A DNA stretch of 64,000 nucleotides, taken from Halalkalibacter suaedae. Its GTDB lineage: Bacteria; Bacillota; Bacilli; Bacillales; Bacillaceae_D. The translations under genes were made by a program, and so were the position numbers. Shown here one piece after another: positions 38,159 through 48,611 of the stretch; positions within the stretch are counted from its first letter, which is position 1; each line of letters starts with the position of its first letter. Under the pieces are notes generated by a model. That model saw nothing but the letters and a program-made list of their open reading frames with translations. It ran no database searches and was not told where the DNA came from. The stretch is taken from positions 310,001-374,000 of the forward strand of contig NZ_JAGKSQ010000002.1 in the NCBI RefSeq assembly GCF_017939705.1, given 5' to 3'.

Positions 38159-38374
38159 ATGACAAGGGATGAGATCGTAAATGAGCTCAAACGATTAGAA
38201 ATGGATGATGTTCTTGAAATAATAGAGGATGCCGAGACTGGACATCTGGAGGAACTTGAATTAGTGGAATCGATTGGTCTAGTCTACGATCAAGATTTAA
38301 ATAGAGAAGTCATTAACTTATTAAAGCAATTAAATGTGTCGATCGTTTATTTGACAGATGAAAATGAAGATTGA
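38159..38374 (+). CDS. 71-residue acidic protein coupled to cvfC, function unknown
   Basis: Starts one base after the cvfC stop, so translation is almost certainly coupled; GGGGA precedes it inside cvfC. About one third of the residues are Asp or Glu. The C-terminal half (REVINLLKQLNVSIVYLTDENED) resembles region 1.1 of primary sigma factors, which ends in a short helix, a beta strand and an acidic tail. This is a visual resemblance only. No membrane segment or Cys. Confidence 0.65.
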   Translation: MTRDEIVNELKRLEMDDVLEIIEDAETGHLEELELVESIGLVYDQDLNREVINLLKQLNVSIVYLTDENED

Positions 38375-38388
38375 TTTAGTAGTAGAAA

Positions 38389-38427
38389 GAAACTGACCAC
38401 TATGTATAATGGGTCAGTTTCTTTTTT
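38389..38427. terminator. terminator between convergent genes
   Basis: GAAACTGACC and GGTCAGTTTC arms around a 13-nt loop, then TTTTTTG. The 3' arm contains the stop codon of the minus-strand gene. Confidence 0.85.
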
Positions 38428-39337
38428 GTTTCGTATTACGGTCATAACGTAATGATTGGAGCTGAAAAAGATAATCCATACGCGACACACGCTCTTTTTC
38501 TAGCTTCTCATTAAAATCAATTAAAGTAAGTTCCATTTTTGTTAAAGTCATATAAATATTTTCTATTTGTGCGGCTTGATGCTCCGCTGTTAATGAGATG
38601 AATGTGTGAAGAAGTGATGGAATATCTTCTCGCAACATTCTTCTAACAACATGTCTCTCTTCAAAATCAAGTAATGAAAAATCATCCTGTAATTGATTAG
38701 CTTGCTGGAGGATACGACCTAATCGATTTTCAATCGCAGGATCAACTTGAAAATGTTTGAGCAGTTTTTGATAACGTTTTGCTTCTTCAATTAGAAATAA
38801 AATATCATGTCCATCACTTGTTTTTAAAAGAGTTTCTTGCTGCTGTAACATCGCTTTAGATGTTTCTTGAAGTAACGTAATATCGTTAGCAAGTGCTGAG
38901 TCTAAATAATGTATCCTGTAGAATAATGTTCTAAATAAAGGAGAATCCTTGACGGACCTAATTTGGGCTCGTCCATCCTTTATATAGTGAATGGAAGCTT
39001 CCTTGCATACACCTACTCCATTATCTGCCTTTATGTATTTACGATAACATCGGATCACTATTCGTTTGTTAATTGGTGCAGTTGATTTCTTTTGATCTGT
39101 GAGAGTGATTATTATCATTGTTTGCTTAATTTTTACTTTTATTTTCCACTCAGGTTGTTTTCTAGTAATTGTTTTGTTTTGATTGTTTTTTGGTAGATTT
39201 TCAGTAATACGAATTAATAAGTCTTCGGCATCTTCTAGTAAGCGCCTTGTCGTTGAATCACTAATTAAATGTTCGTCGATAGGCTTTTTATGTGATGGAG
39301 TAAAGAAGGAGCTTACTTGTTCAAGTAATAGTTTCAT
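38414..39337 (-). CDS. TelA-associated coiled-coil protein, function unknown
   Basis: A 307-residue soluble protein in an operon with telA (30-bp gap). The N-terminal third is rich in Lys/Thr beta-prone sequence; from about residue 150 it is helical with long coiled-coil-like stretches. In B. subtilis TelA genes sit beside xpaC, and the position is equivalent, but I could not see clear XpaC membrane segments, so I do not transfer that name. ATG 39337 follows GAGGAGG. Confidence 0.7.
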   Translation of the reverse strand: MKLLLEQVSSFFTPSHKKPIDEHLISDSTTRRLLEDAEDLLIRITENLPKNNQNKTITRKQPEWKIKVKIKQTMIIITLTDQKKSTAPINKRIVIRCYRKYIKADNGVGVCKEASIHYIKDGRAQIRSVKDSPLFRTLFYRIHYLDSALANDITLLQETSKAMLQQQETLLKTSDGHDILFLIEEAKRYQKLLKHFQVDPAIENRLGRILQQANQLQDDFSLLDFEERHVVRRMLREDIPSLLHTFISLTAEHQAAQIENIYMTLTKMELTLIDFNEKLEKERVSRMDYLFQLQSLRYDRNTKQKRN

Positions 39338-39367
39338 TAAGTTCCTCCTCTCGAATGAGCTCGTCCA

Positions 39368-40369
39368 TTAGCGTAATAGCTTTGTCTTCATTTGGTTATT
39401 AAGTGTTTCCAGTTCTTTAATAAACTCCTGACCGTTTTGAACGATACGTTCGTTTGATTTCTCAGTAAGTTCAATTGCAGCAAACACATTTTCATAAGCT
39501 TTTCTAAATGATTCTAATGCAATCGCAGGTTCTTCCATTGTTTTTAGGGTCTGTTCCGTGTTTTGTTTAAGTAGCTCAGAGTTACTTAGTAACATTGATT
39601 CGGTTGCTTCATTAACGTGTTTGACAGCCTTAATAACTTTCTGCTGGTTCGCCAAAGCAAGTTGAATAGAAGCAGATACAGTAATAACATTTTTAGTCAT
39701 CGTAATAGCGTTGAAAATAGCTTCTTCAAGCTTGTCATTGTTTTCCATAATTAAATCAACGGAAGCTAGGGATTGTTGGAGAACTACAACAGCCTGGGAC
39801 ATATTTTTCACACGAGACACGACTTTAACTTGTCCTTTTTTAATTTCATTTAGATCCGTAGTAGTCGTGTCCTCATCTTCAAGTTTTTGTCTAAGCATAT
39901 CATGAAGGGTTTGACCCAATTCTATTTGTTCATTCAACCTATCGATCCGCTCAATTGCGACACCTTTTAACTGGTCAAGCATGATATTATCTTCTTCCAG
40001 TTTATCCTTACCACTTAGAAGTCCTTCGATAATTTGATCGACCTGAGCTTCGACTGTTTGATATTTTCTCGCATACTGTTCAATCGGATTGCGTCGTAAC
40101 AATTTATTAACCAGCTGCTTTGTTTTACCAGCACGGAGATAGGTTGGTTCTAACTGGCTAACTGTTTCTTTTAGTTGATGAAGTTGGGTAGGTAATTGAT
40201 TATTTTGATCTTGCATCATTTCTTTAACAGGTCGTTTAAGTGCTTCTAATGATTCTCCTGCTTCTTTTTGTTCATTCTCACCTAAAGAATCTAGAGAAGA
40301 TAAGACAGACTTTAAATCATCCGTTTCTTTGTATTCATTAATTACTTTAGAAAAGTCTTTATTAGTCAT
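39368..40369 (-). CDS. TelA-family (toxic anion resistance-like) protein
   Basis: A 333-residue, almost wholly helical protein of the TelA/YaaN/YceH family. Recognisable stretches include LNRGQD-type positions replaced by DNIMLDQLKGVAIERI and NAITMTKNVITVSASIQLALANQQKVI near residues 220-250. Family members are linked to tellurite, nisin or cell-envelope stress tolerance, often with tellurium-resistance-like or envelope-stress operons; the mechanism is unknown. ATG 40369 follows AAGGAGG. A perfect dyad lies 30-50 bp upstream. Confidence 0.85.
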   Translation of the reverse strand: MTNKDFSKVINEYKETDDLKSVLSSLDSLGENEQKEAGESLEALKRPVKEMMQDQNNQLPTQLHQLKETVSQLEPTYLRAGKTKQLVNKLLRRNPIEQYARKYQTVEAQVDQIIEGLLSGKDKLEEDNIMLDQLKGVAIERIDRLNEQIELGQTLHDMLRQKLEDEDTTTTDLNEIKKGQVKVVSRVKNMSQAVVVLQQSLASVDLIMENNDKLEEAIFNAITMTKNVITVSASIQLALANQQKVIKAVKHVNEATESMLLSNSELLKQNTEQTLKTMEEPAIALESFRKAYENVFAAIELTEKSNERIVQNGQEFIKELETLNNQMKTKLLR

Positions 40370-40398
40370 GAAGTTCCTCCTTCAAAAAATTAACATAT

Positions 40399-40419
40399 AT
40401 ATAAGTAGATTACTTATAT
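40399..40419. promoter_or_regulatory. perfect 9-bp operator-like dyad in the telA promoter
   Basis: ATATAAGTA and TACTTATAT flank GAT, 30 bp before the telA start. On the minus strand a possible promoter TTCGCA-17-TATAAG has its -10 inside the dyad, where a bound repressor would block it. The regulator is unknown. Confidence 0.5.
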
Positions 40420-40772
40420 TATGATTGATTTTTGTTGCGAACACAATGATCTTACACCAGATTCATCTACTGGTAGGATCTTTCATTAGAAATTTATTAG
40501 GATCTATCTTATGATAAATGAGAAAGAATCATTGATGCATAATTAATATGAAGAAAGACAATTTTTGGTTTTCTAAAAAATTGAATGTTTCCTTGGGAAA
40601 ATCCGAGTAGTGTTCGCAAATAAACAAATGTCCTGTAAGGGAGCACGAATAAGAGGGAATTCCAAAATACAAAATCAATGCATTTTTATACAATATAAAT
40701 CTATATCTATGCAAAAGAGGAATTTGCTGTATTAATCTAGTTATTTTAGAAAATCAGTTAAAAATACGCTGT
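40420..40772. other. non-coding stretch between telA and gltA
   Basis: AT-rich sequence of about 350 bp. The reading frames here lack ribosome sites and look random. Divergent promoters for telA and gltA lie at its two ends. A divergent gltC regulator, present next to gltA in B. subtilis, is absent. Confidence 0.5.
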
Positions 40773-40786
40773 AGTAACCGCTTTCA
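40773..40786 (+). promoter_or_regulatory. possible CcpA cre site upstream of gltA
   Basis: AGTAACCGCTTTCA matches the cre consensus TGNAANCGNTNNCA at all specified positions but the first. It lies about 25 bp upstream of the gltA -35. Confidence 0.35.
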
Positions 40787-40810
40787 TATTAAAGTTTTGT
40801 AAATTTTAAT

Positions 40811-40839
40811 TTGCCGAAATGTCAGAAAAATGATATGAT
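40811..40839 (+). promoter_or_regulatory. sigma-A promoter for gltAB
   Basis: TTGCCG at 40811-40816, a 17-bp spacer and TATGAT at 40834-40839, giving a leader of about 58 nt before ATG 40904. Confidence 0.65.
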
Positions 40840-40903
40840 CCTGTATATTAGCTCATTAGATTTGGGGAGAGTTGATTGATATTTATTTTTTGGAGAAAGG
40901 TTG

Positions 40904-43900
40904 ATGCCAATGCGGTACGCACAATTCCCGAAGAAACAAGGCTTATATGATCCGCAATTTGAACATGACAATTGCGGGATCGGTTTTTTAGCCCATATGA
41001 AAGGGAAAAAATCACATAAAGTAGTCGAAGATGCCCTTCATATTTTACGAAATTTAGAGCATCGTGGTGGTCAAGGTGACGAAGTAAACACAGGAGATGG
41101 TGCAGGTATCCTTCTACAAATTCCTCATCGTTTCTTTGAGAAAGTTTGTTTGGCTGAAGGTATGACGCTGCCAGAACAAGCTGGTGAGTACGGAGTAGGG
41201 ATGCTATTTTTGCCACAGGATGAAGAAGCTAGAGGAAACTGCGAAAAAGGTTTAGAAGCGATTATAGAAGAAGAGAACATGGAGCTTCTAGGCTGGCGTA
41301 CAGTTCCTGTTGATGATTCGATGCTTGGTAATGCGGCAAAAGCAGCTATGCCATTTATCCGTCAACTTTTCATTAAAAAAGATAAAACAATAAAAACAGA
41401 GATTGATTTTGAACGTAAATTGTATGTTGTACGCAAACGAGCTGAGCGGGAGCTCATTTCGTCTGTTCCTGAAAATGAATCATTTTATTTTACAAGTCTT
41501 TCGAGTCGAACAATTGTCTACAAAGGAATGCTTACAACAGAACAAGTAGATCAATTTTACTTAGATATTCCAGATCATGATTTTGAAACGGCGATTGCAT
41601 TAGTTCACTCGCGTTTTAGCACAAATACATTCCCAAGCTGGGAGCGAGCTCATCCTAATAGGTATATGATTCATAACGGTGAAATTAATACTGTTAAAGG
41701 AAATGTCAATTGGATGCATGCTCGTGAGGCGAAATTTGAATCGGACTATTTTGGAGAAGACATGAACAAGATTTATCCGGTTGTTGATAAAGACGGTTCA
41801 GATTCATCAATGTTCGATAACACAATTGAGTTTCTTTCCCTGTCAGGACGTTCATTGGCTCATTCTGCAATGATGATGATCCCGGAACCTTGGCAAAATG
41901 ATAAACAAATGTCCGCTGAAAAGAAAGCTTTTTACCAGTTCCATAGTACGCTAATGGAGCCATGGGATGGACCAACGGCCATTGTATTTACTGATGGAAA
42001 ACAAATCGGTGCGTCTCTGGACAGAAATGGACTTAGACCATCACGCTACTATATAACAAAAGATGATTATATTATCATGTCATCTGAGGTTGGAGTTCTT
42101 GATATTGATGCTGATAACATCTTATACAAGGAGCGTTTGCACCCTGGACATATGTTATTAGTTGATACCGAAGAAGGAAGAATTATCCCTGACGAGGAAA
42201 TCAAGCACGAAATTGCAAGTGCACAACCTTATGATCAATGGGTTAACGAGCATTTAATTAATCTGGAAGATGTTTTAGAGACGGCACATGTTGAGAATAC
42301 TGATTTTCAGACATTAGAGACGCGTCAATTAGCCTTTGGTTATACGTATGAAGAATTGTCTAAAATGATCCAACCTATGGTAACTGCAGGTGTAGATCCA
42401 ATTGGATCAATGGGGTATGATTCACCTCTTGCAGTTTTATCGAAGAAACCTCAACTTTTGTACAACTACTTTAAGCAGTTGTTTGCACAGGTAACGAATC
42501 CTCCAATTGATGCGATTCGTGAGGAAATTGTAACAGCAATGGGGACAACAATTGGGGCGGAAAGAAATTTATTGAAGCCGGAACCACTTAGCTGTCGTCA
42601 TATTCATCTCCCATATCCGATTTTAGATAACGAGGAGATGGCGAAGTTACGTCATAATAAAATGGATGGATTTAAATCTATTACTCTTCCAATTTTGTTT
42701 GATGTAAAAGGAGAAAATCAACTTGAACAGGCACTTGATCAACTGTTTGCCCAAGCTGATGAAGCAATTAAATCTGGACATACGTTAATTGTCTTAAGTG
42801 ACCGTGGAATCAATGAGAATAAGGCTGCGATTCCAGCTCTATTAGCTGTATCTGGCTTACACCATCATCTGATTCGTCAAGGTACAAGAACTGAGGTTAG
42901 TTTACTAGTTGAATCTGGAGAGCCACGTGAAGTGCATCACTTTGCTGTCTTACTAGGTTATGGTGCAGAAGCGATTAATCCATACTTAGTCTTTGATTCA
43001 ATTGATGGACTTATCCATGAGTCACTTCTTGAGGATATTTCATATGTTCAAGCAGTTAATAAATATATCAAAGCCGCTTCAAAAGGTATTATGAAAGTAT
43101 TATCTAAAATGGGGATTTCTACGATTCAAAGTTATCGTGGAGCTCAGATTTTTGAGGCTGTCGGGATTCACTCTTCTGTTGTAGATAAGTATTTCACTTG
43201 GACTGCAACTAGAATTGGTGGAGTTAACCTAGACATAATTGAAAAAGAAGTGAGAGAACGACATAATCGTGCATATTCTGAGCAAGAAGGCGTTGACAAG
43301 ACTTTAGATCCTGGTGATGACCTTCAGTGGCGTCGAAACGGTGAACCACACCAATATAACCCACATACGATCCATATGCTCCAAAATGCTTGTCGTGCGA
43401 ATAACTATGATCTTTTTAAGAAGTATTCAAAAGCAATTAATGAGCAAACAAAGGAACAAACAACACTTCGTGGATTGTTGAAATTCAAAGCTGATCGTAC
43501 GTCAATTTCAATTGATGAAGTAGAGCCGGTTGAAGAGATTGTGAAACGATTCCGTACTGGTGCGATGTCGTTTGGTTCGATTTCTCAAGAAGCTCATGAA
43601 ACATTGGCTATTGCTATGAACCGCCTTGGTGGTAAAAGTAATACTGGTGAGGGTGGTGAACATCCTGATCGATTTACTCAAGATGAAAATGGAGACTTAC
43701 GTCGTAGCTCAATTAAACAGGTTGCCTCTGGCCGATTTGGCGTAACGAGTCATTATCTTGTAAATGCTGATGAGATCCAAATTAAGGTTGCACAGGGAGC
43801 GAAGCCTGGTGAAGGTGGACAATTACCTGGTAATAAAGTGTATCCATGGGTTGCTGAGGTTCGTGGCTCAACTCCAGGTGTTGGCTTAATCTCGCCTCCA

Positions 43901-45505
43901 CCACATCATGATATTTATTCAATTGAAGATTTAGCTGAATTAATTCATGACTTAAAAAATGCTAATCCAACCGCAAAAGTAAGTGTAAAGCTTGTAGCCG
44001 GTACTGGTGTAGGAACAATTGCAGCAGGTGTAGCTAAAGGGCGGGCTGATGGCATTATTATTAGTGGTTATGATGGTGGTACTGGTGCTGCTGCAAGAAC
44101 AAGTATTAAGCATACCGGTTTACCATGGGAGATTGGTTTAGCTGAGACTCATCAAACACTACTATTAAATAACTTGCGTGATCGCGTCACTCTAGAAACT
44201 GACGGGAAATTAATGACTGGTCGCGATGTTGTAACAGCGGCATTGCTTGGAGCAGAAGAATTTGCATTTTCAACTGCACCACTTGTTGTCTTAGGCTGTA
44301 TAATCATGCGTGTATGTCATCTTGATACATGCCCTGTGGGAATTGCAACACAGAATCCGGAGCTTCGCAAAAAATACATGGGTCAACCTGAACATGTCGA
44401 GAACTTCATGCTATTCATTGCTCAAGAAATCCGTGAATTAATGGCAGAGCTAGGTTTCAAAAAAATTGATGAACTCATTGGACGTACAGATGTTCTAGAA
44501 ATGAATATGGATATCGAGAATGAGAAGGCCAAGACAGTTGATCTTTCTAACCTATTGCATAGACCGAAAACTGATTCACATGACAGACATTTTAAAACGA
44601 AAGAGCAAGATCATCAGCTTGACATTTCTCTTGATCATCGCGAGTTACTTGCAGCAAGCCAACCTGCAATATTAAAGGGAGAAAAGGTTACAGGAACATT
44701 CCCTATTCGTAATATTGATCGTGTTGTTGGTACAATTGTTGGTAGTGAAATTAGTAAAAAATACGGTGCTGCTGGCTTACCAGACGATACAATCACTTTT
44801 GATTTTAAAGGATCTGCAGGTCAGAGCTTTGGTGCCTTCGTTCCAAAAGGGATGACTCTTCGTCTTGAAGGAGATGCCAATGATTACACTGGTAAAGGAC
44901 TTTCAGGTGGTAAAGTAGTCGTCTATCCGCCGAAGGAGTCGTCATTCAAAGCAGAAGATAATATCATTATCGGTAACACATCTTTCTATGGTTCAACTGG
45001 AGGAGAAGCGTATATTAATGGGATTGCTGGCGAACGCTTTGGTGTGCGTAACTCTGGATTAAAGGTTGTCGTTGAAGGTGTCGGTGATCATGGACTAGAG
45101 TATATGACTGGTGGGGTTGTCGTTAACCTTGGAACAGTTGGTAAGAACTTCGCTGCTGGGATGTCTGGTGGAATTGCCTTTGTACTTGATGAAAATGGGA
45201 CATTCGAGAAGAAATGCAATAAGGAAATGGTCCTTCTAGAGGATGTAATTGAACAAGATGATATTGATCAACTTCATAGTTTACTAGAAAACCATGTTTC
45301 TTATACTGGTAGTCCTCGTGCCCAATCGGTCCTTAATAATTGGAACGAATCACTACCGAAATTCGTTAAAGTGATTCCTAAAGATTACAAGAGAATGCAA
45401 GAAGCAATTAACCGTGTCAAGCAAGAAGGTTTGACAGGAGTAGATGCTGTCATGGTTGCATTTGACGAAAATAAAAACGATAAGTCTCGAGTTAGCGGAA
45501 AATAA
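40904..45505 (+). CDS. gltA: glutamate synthase large subunit
   Basis: Transfers the glutamine amide nitrogen to 2-oxoglutarate. The 1533-residue protein has a class II glutaminase domain whose nucleophile Cys24 (in HDNCGIGF) becomes the N-terminus after propeptide removal; a central domain; the FMN-binding synthase domain with [12 protein letters not shown] near residue 965; the 3Fe-4S cluster loop [12 protein letters not shown] near residue 1143; and the C-terminal GXGXG beta-helix ([15 protein letters not shown]). ATG 40904 follows GGAGAAAGG; MPM gives a second ATG at 40910. It pairs with gltB downstream. Confidence 0.97.
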   Translation: MPMRYAQFPKKQGLYDPQFEHDNCGIGFLAHMKGKKSHKVVEDALHILRNLEHRGGQGDEVNTGDGAGILLQIPHRFFEKVCLAEGMTLPEQAGEYGVGMLFLPQDEEARGNCEKGLEAIIEEENMELLGWRTVPVDDSMLGNAAKAAMPFIRQLFIKKDKTIKTEIDFERKLYVVRKRAERELISSVPENESFYFTSLSSRTIVYKGMLTTEQVDQFYLDIPDHDFETAIALVHSRFSTNTFPSWERAHPNRYMIHNGEINTVKGNVNWMHAREAKFESDYFGEDMNKIYPVVDKDGSDSSMFDNTIEFLSLSGRSLAHSAMMMIPEPWQNDKQMSAEKKAFYQFHSTLMEPWDGPTAIVFTDGKQIGASLDRNGLRPSRYYITKDDYIIMSSEVGVLDIDADNILYKERLHPGHMLLVDTEEGRIIPDEEIKHEIASAQPYDQWVNEHLINLEDVLETAHVENTDFQTLETRQLAFGYTYEELSKMIQPMVTAGVDPIGSMGYDSPLAVLSKKPQLLYNYFKQLFAQVTNPPIDAIREEIVTAMGTTIGAERNLLKPEPLSCRHIHLPYPILDNEEMAKLRHNKMDGFKSITLPILFDVKGENQLEQALDQLFAQADEAIKSGHTLIVLSDRGINENKAAIPALLAVSGLHHHLIRQGTRTEVSLLVESGEPREVHHFAVLLGYGAEAINPYLVFDSIDGLIHESLLEDISYVQAVNKYIKAASKGIMKVLSKMGISTIQSYRGAQIFEAVGIHSSVVDKYFTWTATRIGGVNLDIIEKEVRERHNRAYSEQEGVDKTLDPGDDLQWRRNGEPHQYNPHTIHMLQNACRANNYDLFKKYSKAINEQTKEQTTLRGLLKFKADRTSISIDEVEPVEEIVKRFRTGAMSFGSISQEAHETLAIAMNRLGGKSNTGEGGEHPDRFTQDENGDLRRSSIKQVASGRFGVTSHYLVNADEIQIKVAQGAKPGEGGQLPGNKVYPWVAEVRGSTPGVGLISPPPHHDIYSIEDLAELIHDLKNANPTAKVSVKLVAGTGVGTIAAGVAKGRADGIIISGYDGGTGAAARTSIKHTGLPWEIGLAETHQTLLLNNLRDRVTLETDGKLMTGRDVVTAALLGAEEFAFSTAPLVVLGCIIMRVCHLDTCPVGIATQNPELRKKYMGQPEHVENFMLFIAQEIRELMAELGFKKIDELIGRTDVLEMNMDIENEKAKTVDLSNLLHRPKTDSHDRHFKTKEQDHQLDISLDHRELLAASQPAILKGEKVTGTFPIRNIDRVVGTIVGSEISKKYGAAGLPDDTITFDFKGSAGQSFGAFVPKGMTLRLEGDANDYTGKGLSGGKVVVYPPKESSFKAEDNIIIGNTSFYGSTGGEAYINGIAGERFGVRNSGLKVVVEGVGDHGLEYMTGGVVVNLGTVGKNFAAGMSGGIAFVLDENGTFEKKCNKEMVLLEDVIEQDDIDQLHSLLENHVSYTGSPRAQSVLNNWNESLPKFVKVIPKDYKRMQEAINRVKQEGLTGVDAVMVAFDENKNDKSRVSGK

Positions 45506-45581
45506 ATATGAGGGACGCAAAAGCGTCTCTCCCCTTTTTTGAGAGATTGGAGATAGCTAGAAACAGATTGGAGTGAATGCG

Positions 45582-47069
45582 ATGGGGAAGCCAACTGGAT
45601 TTCTTGAATATAAGAGAGAAAACCCAACAAAAAAAGATCCATTTGAACGGACAAAGAGTTGGAAAGAGTTTCAAATATTAATGCCTGAACCAAAGTTACG
45701 TCAACAAGGTGCTCGTTGTATGGATTGCGGCGTTCCATTTTGTCAAACGGGAACAACTATGGATGGGTCCGGTGAAATTGGATGTCCAGTCTACAATCTA
45801 ATTCCTGAATGGAATGACCTTGTATACCGTGGGAAATGGAAAGAAGCCTTAGAGCGATTGCACAAGACAAACAACTTTCCGGAGTTTACTGGTCGAGTTT
45901 GTCCTGCACCGTGTGAAGGATCCTGTACAGTAGCAATTAGTGACGATGCTGTCTCAATTAAAAGCATTGAATATCATATTGTTGAACGAGGATTCCAAGA
46001 GGGTTGGATTGTACCACAACCTCCAGTTACTCGTACTGGTAAAAAAGTAGCAGTTGTTGGATCTGGTCCTGCTGGATTAGCAGCGGCAGCTCAATTAAAC
46101 AAAGCAGGTCATTCTGTAACAGTTTTTGAAAGAGAAGATCGTATTGGCGGCCTTCTTACTTATGGTATTCCTGATGTTAAGTTAGCTAATGCTACTGTTG
46201 AACGTCGTATTAAAATTCTTGAAGAAGAAGGAATTACGTTCAAGGCTAACACGGAAATCGGAAAGGATATATCTGCAACAGAGCTTAAGGCACAATTTGA
46301 TTCTGTCCTATTATGTACTGGTGCGACAAAGCCTCGTGATGTTGAAGTTGAAGGACGAGAATTAAAAGGTATTCATTTCGCAATGGATTTCCTTACTGAG
46401 AATACAAAGAGCTTATTAAATTCAGATCTTAAAGACGGCAAATATACTACAGCTAAAGACAAGCATGTAATTGTTATCGGTGGTGGAGATACAGGCGTTG
46501 ACTGTATCACAACTTCGGTTCGTCATGGTGCTGCTTCAATTACACAATTTGATATTAATCGTCCTAAGTCTGAAGAACGACCAGATGCTAATCCATGGCC
46601 ACTATTTCCAATTGTTCATACAGTAGAAGATGGTCAAAAGGAAGCAAAAGCTGTCTATGGTAAAGACCCACGTAGCTATCAAGTTAGCACGACTAAATTT
46701 GTTGGCGATGAAAATGGAAACGTTAAAGAGCTTCATACAATTGGCGTTGAGACGACAATTGATGATAGTGGTCGTAAAGTTCGTACACCAATTCCTGGTA
46801 CTGAAAAGGTATGGCCAGCAGATTTAGTATTGCTTGCTGTAGGGTTTACAGGACCTGAAGAACGTATTATTAATGAACTATCACTTGAGACAACTTCGCG
46901 TTCAACAATTGATGCTGAGTACGGTAGTTACGCAACAAGTGTTCCTGGAGTTTTTGCAGCTGGGGATAACCGTCGCGGCCAAAGTTTAGTTGTTTGGGCC
47001 ATTCATGAAGGTCGTGAAGCCGCTCGTGAATGTGATCGTTATTTAATGGGAAGTTCAAATCTACCTTAA
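45582..47069 (+). CDS. gltB: glutamate synthase small subunit
   Basis: Electron-entry subunit that oxidises NADPH for the large subunit. 495 residues: N-terminal Cys clusters for 4Fe-4S centres (CMDCGVPFCQ near residue 47; CPAPCEGSC near 107), the FAD-binding GSGPAGLAAAAQL near residue 155, the NADPH-binding GGGDTGVDC near residue 303, and a C-terminal FAD-closing GVFAAGDNRRGQSLVVWAI. ATG 45582 follows TTGGAG; GTG 45573 is less well placed. The 76-bp spacer after gltA shows no strong terminator. Confidence 0.97.
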   Translation: MGKPTGFLEYKRENPTKKDPFERTKSWKEFQILMPEPKLRQQGARCMDCGVPFCQTGTTMDGSGEIGCPVYNLIPEWNDLVYRGKWKEALERLHKTNNFPEFTGRVCPAPCEGSCTVAISDDAVSIKSIEYHIVERGFQEGWIVPQPPVTRTGKKVAVVGSGPAGLAAAAQLNKAGHSVTVFEREDRIGGLLTYGIPDVKLANATVERRIKILEEEGITFKANTEIGKDISATELKAQFDSVLLCTGATKPRDVEVEGRELKGIHFAMDFLTENTKSLLNSDLKDGKYTTAKDKHVIVIGGGDTGVDCITTSVRHGAASITQFDINRPKSEERPDANPWPLFPIVHTVEDGQKEAKAVYGKDPRSYQVSTTKFVGDENGNVKELHTIGVETTIDDSGRKVRTPIPGTEKVWPADLVLLAVGFTGPEERIINELSLETTSRSTIDAEYGSYATSVPGVFAAGDNRRGQSLVVWAIHEGREAARECDRYLMGSSNLP

Positions 47070-47145
47070 ATTAATAATTTTTTATGGCTCTTTCATAGAT
47101 TTCATGAGAGAATAGAAGAAATGAAAGATGAAAGGGCGTATTAAA

Positions 47146-47805
47146 ATGCTTCCTTGGATGAAACGTGGACTCATCATCTCATCTGCTATTTTGTCATTTG
47201 GTTTAGCTACAACAACTCCTGATCTTGATCAAGCAGTTTTAGCACAGCAACCGAATAAATCGCAGGATGAACTTGATGGTAAATCGGTTATTTATAAAGT
47301 TAACCAAGATAATTATGATTTATTTACTGATGTATTACCTGCTAAAGCAGGGCATTATATTCATCGACATTCATCATCAGCAGAATTGTTAAATGCCTAT
47401 TTTATTGACCAAGCATACGAGCAAAGTCTAATTAAATTTGGCCCATCTATCTCTGATAAAATAGTCGAACCTTTTAATGACCTAATTCTTCCTCAGCTTG
47501 ATAAGGTTGTTCGGGAGACAACGAATACTTTATCTAATGAAGATTGGAAATTTCTCAAAACATCAGTTAGTCCATCTGCAGGAAATGGAGAAAAAATTTT
47601 ACATCTGTATAATGAAGAAAGTGGGGAAGACATTTTCCGTTTTCATGTTCGAAGAGATCAACCACCTAAACAAGGGTATTTCTTCAACTTTCATTACCAC
47701 ACGTATTTAGATCATTATGAAACACATCATGAACTTGGCTCTATTTATTGGGGCAAGGACATGCCACCTCAATGGTCTAGTGAAAGTAATTTATTCAGAG
47801 TTTAA
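47146..47805 (+). CDS. ypjP: YpjP-like exported protein
   Basis: A 219-residue protein with an N-terminal hydrophobic signal or anchor (about residues 6-24), then a mixed domain ending in the YpjP-type signature FNFHYHTYLDH...HHELGSIYWGKDMPPQW, rich in His and aromatics. The function of YpjP is unknown; it belongs to the same Bacillus gene neighbourhood as ypjC and ypjD but is displaced here. ATG 47146 follows AAAGGGC; an upstream in-frame ATG at 47128 precedes that site. Confidence 0.8.
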   Translation: MLPWMKRGLIISSAILSFGLATTTPDLDQAVLAQQPNKSQDELDGKSVIYKVNQDNYDLFTDVLPAKAGHYIHRHSSSAELLNAYFIDQAYEQSLIKFGPSISDKIVEPFNDLILPQLDKVVRETTNTLSNEDWKFLKTSVSPSAGNGEKILHLYNEESGEDIFRFHVRRDQPPKQGYFFNFHYHTYLDHYETHHELGSIYWGKDMPPQWSSESNLFRV

Positions 47806-47815
47806 TGGTTAGGGT

Positions 47816-47858
47816 GTTTTTGAAAGGGCAAGTCTTTTCAAAAACGCTCTTTTTTTTT
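47816..47858 (+). terminator. intrinsic terminator after ypjP
   Basis: GTTTTTGAAA pairs with TTTCAAAAAC around a 10-nt loop, followed by a long T-run. Confidence 0.85.
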
Positions 47859-47950
47859 TGTGAATAAATATCGTCAATTTTTAGCGGTATGTGACAAATA
47901 ATGAGCATGGTGATAAAATAAAAATATTAATATAAAAGTAGGTGAATCAC

Positions 47951-48316
47951 TTGCCAAAACAAATAGCACTTCTGGCGGTTGCTGGCACTTTATTTGTAGG
48001 TATTTGGGTTTTAGTTATTTTACAAGTAACAGGAGATCCATATAGTCAACCAATAACTGATTTAGGGCAATTTGAAACGATTGAAACAATCGAAATAATC
48101 GATGATGAAATGGTTTCGACTGAAGTAGCCGAAGAAGAGACAGTTGAAGAAGATCTAGAAAAAGTATTAACGGAAGAGAACGTAGAGAAAGTGGTAAATA
48201 CAGTTACGCAAAAAGACGATTCGATTAACTTATCAAACTATGACTTTAGTGATATTTCAACTGAAAATGGTATTCCAATTGATGGGATATTAACTAAGCT
48301 TAATTTAGTTAAGTAA
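47951..48316 (+). CDS. membrane-anchored acidic protein, function unknown
   Basis: A 121-residue protein with one N-terminal membrane segment (residues about 4-24, IALLAVAGTLFVGIWVLVIL) and a strongly acidic outside part rich in Glu, Val and Thr with low-complexity runs, ending in a short ordered-looking segment (NYDFSDIS, GIPIDGIL). TTG 47951 has a GTAGGTGA site; an in-frame GTG at 47942 overlaps it. I do not recognise the family. First of three small membrane-protein genes before kapB. Confidence 0.6.
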   Translation: MPKQIALLAVAGTLFVGIWVLVILQVTGDPYSQPITDLGQFETIETIEIIDDEMVSTEVAEEETVEEDLEKVLTEENVEKVVNTVTQKDDSINLSNYDFSDISTENGIPIDGILTKLNLVK

Positions 48317-48347
48317 ACCTAATTGAAAAGGATTGAGGGGATCTTAT

Positions 48348-48602
48348 TTGAAAATAGAAGGTACAAATAGACAAAGCCTTCCATCATGGCTTAAATGGGT
48401 AATTAGAGTTGTACTCGCTTATTTTATTCTACTTGCCATCATTCTTACTATTACAATTATCTCTATCCTAATTACTTTCACATTTATTGTTATTGATGGT
48501 TTTTCCGATGCAAGTTCATTAGGGCGTATTTCAGAAGAATATCTTGTACCGTTATCTGAGTTCATGTGGAACTTGTTTACTTTGCTTATACCGGGATTAT
48601 AG
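48348..48602 (+). CDS. small membrane protein, 84 residues, function unknown
   Basis: Starts at TTG 48348 behind GAGGGGA. A short polar N-terminus with basic residues is followed by a long hydrophobic segment (about 18-47, rich in Ile, Leu and Thr) and a second, weaker one near the C-terminus. No known motif. Nine bases separate it from the next small gene, so the group 47951-49184 reads as one operon. Confidence 0.6.
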   Translation: MKIEGTNRQSLPSWLKWVIRVVLAYFILLAIILTITIISILITFTFIVIDGFSDASSLGRISEEYLVPLSEFMWNLFTLLIPGL

Positions 48603-48611
48603 GGAGCTTAC

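Noticed and set aside
40529-40714. Minus-strand frame of 61 codons in the telA-gltA gap
   Set aside because: No ribosome site, unlikely composition, and no neighbours that would suggest a gene.
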